From the NCBI GenBank assembly GCA_029862725.1, contig JAOTWT010000242.1:1-5462 (forward strand): 5,462 nt of DNA, in the 5' to 3' direction. A program made the position numbers and the translations under genes. Each line of letters begins with the position of its first letter. The stretch's first letter is position 1. The notes under the pieces are model-generated. The model ran no database searches and had not been told where the DNA came from. It was given only the letters and a program-made list of their open reading frames with translations. Positions 1 through 3,725 of this stretch are shown piece after piece. Source of the DNA: Acidobacteriota bacterium (GTDB lineage Bacteria > Acidobacteriota > Blastocatellia > Pyrinomonadales > Pyrinomonadaceae).

Positions 1-684
1 CCAGCCGGATTTGACCGCCGCTGCAAGCAGTTCCTGGACGATTTTCCGGATGCGATGGATATGTTTGAAACGCTCGTGACGGGAAACCCGATATTCCAAA
101 GCCGTACAAAGGAAATCGGCTATATAAAAAAAGAAGATGCGATCAGCTGGGGTCTAACGGGGCCGTGTCTTCGCGGAAGCGGGGTCGAGCTGGATCTGCG
201 TGTACACAATCCGTATAGCGGATACGAGAATTACGATTTTGAAATTCCGGTTGAAACCGGGTGCGATGTCTGGGCGAGATTCAGGGTCCGGATGCGTGAA
301 TTGTACGAGTGCGCAAAGATCGTCAGGCAGGCGCTTGAGCGTTTGAAACCGGGCCCGACAAAGGCGGATGCTCCAAAAGTAGTACTTCCCGACCGCGACG
401 ATATGCGCAAACACATGGATTCCCTGATCCACCATTTCCTGATCGTCGCCGAGGGTTTTAATGTTCCGGAAGGCGAGGTCTATCACGCGATCGAGGCTTC
501 GAAAGGAGAGCTCGGTGTTTATATGAAATCGAACGGCGGCCCGAAACCGGAACGAGTTCACTTCCGCGGCCCGAGTTTCGTAAACCTTTCGGCGCTGCCT
601 GACATGGTCGAAGGCGAGTTGATCGCCGATGTGGTGGCGGTTATCGGATCGCTCGATATCGTGTTGGGGGAGATCGACAGATAG
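1..684 (+). CDS. nuoD: NADH-quinone oxidoreductase subunit D (NuoD, 49 kDa subunit), C-terminal part
   Basis: NuoD is the complex I subunit at the junction of the peripheral and membrane arms. It helps form the quinone-binding pocket and is related to the large subunit of NiFe hydrogenases. The frame is open from base 1, so the gene starts upstream and only about 227 C-terminal residues are present. Family signatures are clear: TGPCLRGSG, DLRVHNPYSGYENYDFE, then EVYHAIEASKGELGVYM, the RGPSFVNLSALP segment, and the typical ending GSLDIVLGEIDR just before the TAG stop. The ATG at base 55 is an internal methionine, not the start, because the similarity continues upstream (GFDRRCKQFLDDFP). The hydrogenase-type metal-ligand cysteines are not expected in NuoD and are not seen here. 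It appears as a separate NuoD rather than a NuoCD fusion, but the upstream part is not visible. Nothing suggests degradation. Identification is secure. Confidence 0.95.
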   Translation, partial: PAGFDRRCKQFLDDFPDAMDMFETLVTGNPIFQSRTKEIGYIKKEDAISWGLTGPCLRGSGVELDLRVHNPYSGYENYDFEIPVETGCDVWARFRVRMRELYECAKIVRQALERLKPGPTKADAPKVVLPDRDDMRKHMDSLIHHFLIVAEGFNVPEGEVYHAIEASKGELGVYMKSNGGPKPERVHFRGPSFVNLSALPDMVEGELIADVVAVIGSLDIVLGEIDR

Positions 685-686
685 AG

Positions 687-728
687 AATTCAGAAGTCAG
701 GATTCAGGATTCAGTATTCAGTAGTCAG
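687..728. repeat. Tandem heptamer array, six units ending in TCAG
   Basis: Six consecutive 7-base units begin two bases after the nuoD stop codon: AATTCAG (687), AAGTCAG (694), GATTCAG (701), GATTCAG (708), TATTCAG (715) and TAGTCAG (722). The last five bases follow TTCAG or GTCAG and the second base is always A, so variation is confined to positions 1 and 3. A degenerate unit, ATTTCAG, lies at 740-746 just outside the phase. Heptamer short tandem repeats in intergenic DNA are known from cyanobacteria, among others. The role here is unknown; the array is not self-complementary enough to suggest a strong hairpin. Confidence 0.85.
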
Positions 729-757
729 GAAGTGGAATTATTTCAGAGATTAACGAG

Positions 758-777
758 TGATCATTGGTCAATGATCA
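758..777. promoter_or_regulatory. Inverted repeat in the nuoE leader
   Basis: TGATCATTG at 758-766 and CAATGATCA at 769-777 are exact reverse complements separated by two bases (GT). In RNA this would give an eight-pair stem closed by the tetraloop GGUC, ending seven bases before the ATG at 785, where a ribosome would bind. As DNA it is a 20-bp dyad that could be an operator. The second half overlaps another perfect palindrome, CAATGATCATTG at 769-780. The symmetry is directly visible, but a regulatory role is inference: the stem is A+T-rich and weak, and the dyad may simply follow from the repeat units. Confidence 0.35.
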
Positions 778-792
778 TTGGTAAATGATTTT
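758..792. repeat. Second heptamer-periodic repeat, overlapping the nuoE start
   Basis: Five 7-base units run without a break: TGATCAT (758), TGGTCAA (765), TGATCAT (772), TGGTAAA (779) and TGATTTT (786). They can also be read as a 14-base unit repeated twice and decaying in a third copy: TGATCATTGGT occurs at 758-768 and again at 772-782. The run extends into the first codons of nuoE if translation starts at 785. The unit differs in sequence from the TCAG array 29 bases upstream but has the same period, so the spacer holds two heptamer families side by side. Confidence 0.75.
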
Positions 793-1321
793 CATGGCAA
801 GCGTAGCAACAGATTATACAAACCAGATCGAGTACTCGGACGAGGTTGCCGAATTTTCCGACGAGGTCGTCGCGGAAATGAAATCGCATCTGACCAAGTA
901 TCCGGAAGGGCGCCACCGGTCGGCCCTGATTCCGCTTCTTTTCGTGATCCAGCGCGAGCGGGGATGGATCGACAACCCGGGTGTTAATTACCTGGCCAAG
1001 TTTTTGGATCTCGAGGTTTCGGACATCTGGGAAACGGCGACGTTTTACACCATGTTCAACATGCGCCCGGTCGGAAGGCACCATATTCAGATCTGCAAGA
1101 CGCTTTCCTGCAGGATTATGGGTGAACCGGAAATTACCGAGCATATCTGCAGCCGGGTTGGGATCAAGCCCGGCGAGACTACCGAAGACGGAAAATACAC
1201 GATTACGATGGTCGAATGCCTCGGCAGCTGCGGAACTGCGCCGATGCTCCAGATCGGGTTCGATTTCCACGAGAACCTGACAAAGGAGTCCGTTGATAAG
1301 TTATTGGATTCATTGGATTAG
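785..1321 (+). CDS. nuoE: NADH-quinone oxidoreductase subunit E (NuoE, 24 kDa 2Fe-2S subunit)
   Basis: NuoE is a thioredoxin-fold ferredoxin subunit of the complex I NADH-oxidising module. It holds the 2Fe-2S cluster N1a next to the FMN of NuoF. The 178 residues match the family in length. The four cluster cysteines are present: C104 and C109 in QICKTLSC (CxxxxC), and C145 and C149 in ECLGSCGTAP (CxxxC). The helical N-terminal part includes the conserved segment RSALIPLLFVIQRERGWI and the WETATFYTMF motif around residue 85. The start is uncertain. ATG at 785 gives the sequence MIFMASVATD and ATG at 794 gives MASVATD; neither has a recognisable Shine-Dalgarno sequence, because the heptamer repeat occupies that region. 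The next gene begins two bases after the TAG stop, which suggests translational coupling. Identification is secure; the exact start is not. Confidence 0.95.
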   Translation: MIFMASVATDYTNQIEYSDEVAEFSDEVVAEMKSHLTKYPEGRHRSALIPLLFVIQRERGWIDNPGVNYLAKFLDLEVSDIWETATFYTMFNMRPVGRHHIQICKTLSCRIMGEPEITEHICSRVGIKPGETTEDGKYTITMVECLGSCGTAPMLQIGFDFHENLTKESVDKLLDSLD

Positions 1322-1323
1322 AG

Positions 1324-1545
1324 ATGGTTACTAAGCTTACATTTAAGGCTTTTGAAAGTAGCTGGGATTCCTGGGAGAAGTTGTTTCAGAAGGCGAGTGA
1401 TTTTGCGAATTCAGTTGGCCGGGAATGCGTTTTGAATATTTCCCATTCCTGTGATGGCGGCAACCGGGGGGTCGTCACGGTTTGGTATTGGAAAGAAAAA
1501 ACCGAGTCTGATTTTGTTCTAAACCGGACAGATCTTGGCGGATAA
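1324..1545 (+). CDS. Small protein of unknown function between nuoE and nuoF
   Basis: I do not recognise this 73-residue protein. It starts two bases after the nuoE stop and ends 11 bases before nuoF, so it fills the space that is normally empty or overlapping between these genes. It has no signal peptide, membrane helix or Fe-S cysteine motif; its two cysteines (C35 and C43) are isolated. The first half is probably helical (SWDSWEKLFQKASDFANSVG, residues 13-32). The second half looks like beta strands around CVLNISHSCD and GVVTVWYWKE, giving a compact helix-strand fold rich in tryptophan and aromatic residues. The overall look is of a real soluble protein rather than a chance frame. It may be co-translated with nuoE through stop-start proximity, as there is no clear Shine-Dalgarno sequence. 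It could be an accessory or assembly factor for the NADH module or an unrelated passenger; the sequence does not decide. Confidence 0.7.
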   Translation: MVTKLTFKAFESSWDSWEKLFQKASDFANSVGRECVLNISHSCDGGNRGVVTVWYWKEKTESDFVLNRTDLGG

Positions 1546-1556
1546 GCACGATTCGT

Positions 1557-2843
1557 ATGGAAATTAAGGCAATAGGCTGCGAAGCGCTTCAGCTCAAAAT
1601 GATGCACGTCGAGAACGGGCACACGCTTGAGGTGTATCAGGAGCACGGCGGTTACAAGAGCCTGAAAAAGGCGATGGACATGTCGCCTGACGACATTATC
1701 AACGAGGTTAAGGACTCGGCGTTGAGAGGACGCGGCGGTGCCGGTTTTCCGACCGGCATGAAGTGGAGCTTTGTCCCGCGTGATTCGCCCAAGCCAAAAT
1801 ACATCGTCTGCAACGCCGACGAGTCCGAGCCGGGTACCTTTAAGGACCGGTATCTGCTCGAACGCGACCCGCACGCACTGATCGAAGGCATGCTGATCGG
1901 GGCGTTCGCGCTCGGTGTCGAGACCTGTTACATCTATTACCGCGGCGAGTACAAGTACCTGATCGACATAATGGAAAAAGCGATCGAGGAGGCAAAGGCC
2001 GCAAACCTCGTCGGCAAGAACATTCTCGGCAGCGACTTCAGTTGTGATTTCTATACCCACACAGGCGCCGGCGCTTATATCTGCGGCGAAGAGACAGCTC
2101 TTCTTTCCTCGCTCGAAGGTTTTCGGGGACATCCCCGTATGAAGCCTCCGTTTCCCGCCGTCGAGGGAGTTTATGCATGCCCGACAGTTGTAAATAACGT
2201 CGAGACGCTGACCGCCGTTCCGCAGATCATCGAGATGGGCGGGATTGAGTGGCGCGACCTCGGGACCGAACGATCCGGTGGAACGAAGCTTTGGTCGGTG
2301 TCCGGCCACGTAAAAAACCCGGGCGTTTACGAACTTCCGATGGGCTACATGGACATGGAGAAGTTCATCATGGAAGACTGCGGCGGCATGCTTCGCGACG
2401 ACGTCCCTTTGAAAGCCGTAATTCCGGGTGGGTCAAGCGTTTACATCATACGTGCCGACAAAATTCTGGGCGGCAATTTAAGCATGTGCTATGAGGGGCT
2501 CGTCGAAGGCGGCTCGATGGTCGGCTCCGGCGGCTTTATGGTCATGGATGAGACGGTCGATGTGATGGAATCGACCAAGAACCTGACGGAGTTCTACAGG
2601 CACGAGTCGTGCGGCTGGTGTACGCCCTGTCGTGAGGGCACCGACTGGCTGGTCAAGATATTCAACCGCATTGCCGAGGGCGGTGGACGGCCAGAGGATG
2701 CGCAGCTTTTGCTCGATATTAGTGACAATATCGAGGGCAAGTCGTTTTGCCCTCTTGGCGACGCCGCGGCGTGGCCGATTCAGAGTGCCGTAAAGCGGTT
2801 CCCTGAGGATTTTAAGAAACATCTGATGCCGAAAGACGCCTAG
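1557..2843 (+). CDS. nuoF: NADH-quinone oxidoreductase subunit F (NuoF, 51 kDa NADH- and FMN-binding subunit)
   Basis: NuoF oxidises NADH: it binds NADH and FMN and passes electrons through 4Fe-4S cluster N3 to NuoG. The 428 residues are the usual length. Motifs in order are the glycine-rich RGRGGAGFPTG (57-67), which binds FMN and nucleotide; NADESEPGTFKDR (86-98); GAGAYICGEETALLSSLEG (170-188); and PTVVNNVETL (209-218). The cluster N3 ligands are C352, C355 and C358 in ESCGWCTPCREG, with C398 in SFCPLGD. All expected residues are present. The ATG at 1557 is preceded by only a weak purine-rich stretch (GGCGGA near 1537), and the product begins MEIKAIGCEALQL, so a slightly different start cannot be excluded. 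It follows the small unknown gene by 11 bases. NuoE, F and G together form the NADH dehydrogenase module. Confidence 0.97.
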   Translation: MEIKAIGCEALQLKMMHVENGHTLEVYQEHGGYKSLKKAMDMSPDDIINEVKDSALRGRGGAGFPTGMKWSFVPRDSPKPKYIVCNADESEPGTFKDRYLLERDPHALIEGMLIGAFALGVETCYIYYRGEYKYLIDIMEKAIEEAKAANLVGKNILGSDFSCDFYTHTGAGAYICGEETALLSSLEGFRGHPRMKPPFPAVEGVYACPTVVNNVETLTAVPQIIEMGGIEWRDLGTERSGGTKLWSVSGHVKNPGVYELPMGYMDMEKFIMEDCGGMLRDDVPLKAVIPGGSSVYIIRADKILGGNLSMCYEGLVEGGSMVGSGGFMVMDETVDVMESTKNLTEFYRHESCGWCTPCREGTDWLVKIFNRIAEGGGRPEDAQLLLDISDNIEGKSFCPLGDAAAWPIQSAVKRFPEDFKKHLMPKDA

Positions 2844-2868
2844 TATTCAGATTTTCGAATAGTTTTTT
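2844..2868 (+). other. nuoF-downstream spacer: isolated heptamer, small inverted repeat and T-run
   Basis: The heptamer TATTCAG (2844-2850) follows the nuoF stop directly and matches a unit of the array after nuoD; with two bases of the stop it shares the nine bases AGTATTCAG with 713-721. TATTC (2844-2848) and GAATA (2857-2861) form a five-pair A+T-rich stem with an eight-base loop, followed one base later by six T (2863-2868). This has the outline of an intrinsic terminator, but the stem is far too weak to call one, and at most it might attenuate transcription into the downstream genes. Confidence 0.3.
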
Positions 2869-2882
2869 CGGATCTTTCCAGG

Positions 2883-2887
2883 GGAGG
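2883..2887 (+). promoter_or_regulatory. Strong Shine-Dalgarno sequence of the membrane-protein gene
   Basis: GGAGG lies five bases before the ATG at 2893, within a longer purine run from 2881 to 2893. It fixes the start of the membrane-protein gene. It contrasts with nuoE, nuoF and nuoG, whose starts have no clear Shine-Dalgarno sequence, so the non-nuo genes here may be translated independently and at a different level. Confidence 0.8.
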
Positions 2888-2892
2888 AAGAA

Positions 2893-3576
2893 ATGAAAAG
2901 ATTCGTCTACTTTTTGGACGACAGGATAAATCTGATCACGGTTTTGTTTCTGTTTTGGTCCTTATACTGGGGATTGAACGGACTTGACAAATTTTTTAAC
3001 GGAAAAAGCGAGCTGCTCCTCGACGGCTGGGCGACCCAGGCGACAATTGTCGACTTGAAGGAAGACGGTGCTCCGAACAAACCGGTTTATAAGATCCAGC
3101 CGTCGACGAAAATCGGTTGGTTCGGCGTCAATCGCGACGACAAGATGGCGATGTATTTCCGGACGCTGCACATGCCGAGATGGGTCGCAATCGGTTCGCT
3201 TTACTTCTTCGCCGTTGCGGAGATTATATTGGGCGCGATGTTCCTGGCCCTGTTTTTCTGGGGCCTGCGTACGGAAGAGAAGCGGGAAACGGTGAAAAAC
3301 ATGTTTTCCGACCGCACCGTCCACCGTTTGGCTTTCAAGGGAAGCGTGTTGATCTTTGTCGCGTTCTCGACGGGCGACATTCTCTTCGGGGACCGGATGG
3401 AGCTCTGGGAGCACGGGACGTTCCTTGTGATGACTCTTGTGACCTACGACATGTGGTACAAGTCGGACCAGTTCTTTCTGGACTTGAGGCGAAAACGGTT
3501 ACAGGGAATCGACGACGATGACGACACAAATTCCAGGCAAGCATCGTCATACAACTTGAAAACAGATAAGGAGTAA
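2893..3576 (+). CDS. Predicted four-helix inner-membrane protein of unknown function
   Basis: I do not recognise this 227-residue protein as any standard complex I subunit. Four hydrophobic segments are visible: about residues 14-31 (containing LFLFWSLYWGLNGL), 97-124 (an aromatic-rich helix containing FFAVAEIILGAMFLALFFWG), 147-165 and 173-189. A hydrophilic stretch of about 60 residues (35-96) separates helices 1 and 2, with GWFGVNRDDKMAMYFRTLHMPRW just before helix 2. The tail is charged, with a basic patch (RRKRL, 199-203) and then five aspartates (207-211). The four-helix layout and the GLNGLDKFFNG segment after helix 1 faintly recall DoxX-like proteins, but this is weak. No heme-binding histidine pair or Fe-S motif is evident. 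The start is supported by a strong Shine-Dalgarno sequence. The gene sits between nuoF and nuoG, two bases before thx, so it is probably in the same transcript. A role in complex I assembly or in quinone-linked respiration is possible but is inferred only from position. Confidence 0.85.
   Translation: MKRFVYFLDDRINLITVLFLFWSLYWGLNGLDKFFNGKSELLLDGWATQATIVDLKEDGAPNKPVYKIQPSTKIGWFGVNRDDKMAMYFRTLHMPRWVAIGSLYFFAVAEIILGAMFLALFFWGLRTEEKRETVKNMFSDRTVHRLAFKGSVLIFVAFSTGDILFGDRMELWEHGTFLVMTLVTYDMWYKSDQFFLDLRRKRLQGIDDDDDTNSRQASSYNLKTDKE
3568..3573 (+). promoter_or_regulatory. Shine-Dalgarno sequence of thx
   Basis: AAGGAG lies five bases before the ATG at 3579, inside the last codons of the membrane-protein gene. 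It supports translation of the 39-codon thx frame, which is too short to be convincing by length alone. Confidence 0.8.
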
Positions 3577-3578
3577 GA

Positions 3579-3698
3579 ATGGGAAAGGGCGACAAAAAAA
3601 CGAAAAGGGGCAAGATATTTAACGGTTCGTTCGGCAAAGCGAGGCCGAAACCAAAGAAACTCAGGAAGCAGAAGGCCGCTGAGGGCAAAAAGAAGTAA
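3579..3698 (+). CDS. 30S ribosomal protein THX
   Basis: This 39-residue, very basic protein opens with MGKGDKKTKRGKIFNGSFGK and continues ARPKPKKLRKQ, ending in KKK. The opening MGKGDKKTKRGKI, followed by a short G-S/T-Y/F-G-K-x-RP segment, is the signature of the small ribosomal protein THX, first known from the Thermus 30S subunit and also found in Bacteroidota and some other phyla. In Thermus it sits in the head of the 30S subunit in contact with 16S rRNA. Half the residues are lysine, arginine or glycine, as expected. It has a strong Shine-Dalgarno sequence, starts two bases after the membrane-protein stop and ends 27 bases before nuoG. A position between nuoF and nuoG is unusual for a ribosomal protein gene. 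Identification rests on the motif recalled from the family and is fairly sure. Confidence 0.88.
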   Translation: MGKGDKKTKRGKIFNGSFGKARPKPKKLRKQKAAEGKKK

Positions 3699-3725
3699 AG
3701 AATTTTCGATACGGTCTTATAAAAA

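Noticed and set aside
1303..1320. Nine-base direct repeat ATTGGATTC/ATTGGATTA at the end of nuoE
   Set aside because: It encodes the repeated LDS-LD at the normal NuoE C-terminus and has only two imperfect copies, so it is most simply coding sequence.
1386..2309. Long open frame (307 codons) on the - strand opposite nuoF
   Set aside because: It lies wholly under the small gene and nuoF, which have strong family motifs. The peptide shows no recognisable domain and is typical of a frame opened by codon bias on the other strand.
2844..2868. Intrinsic terminator after nuoF
   Set aside because: The stem is five A+T-rich pairs with an eight-base loop and cannot be called a terminator, even though six T follow; thx and nuoG on the same strand downstream also argue for read-through.
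3699..3725. Promoter before nuoG (TATAAA near 3718)
   Set aside because: No matching -35 element at proper spacing, and the TATAAA-like bases are directly against the start codon, so a transcript from it would not include a leader.
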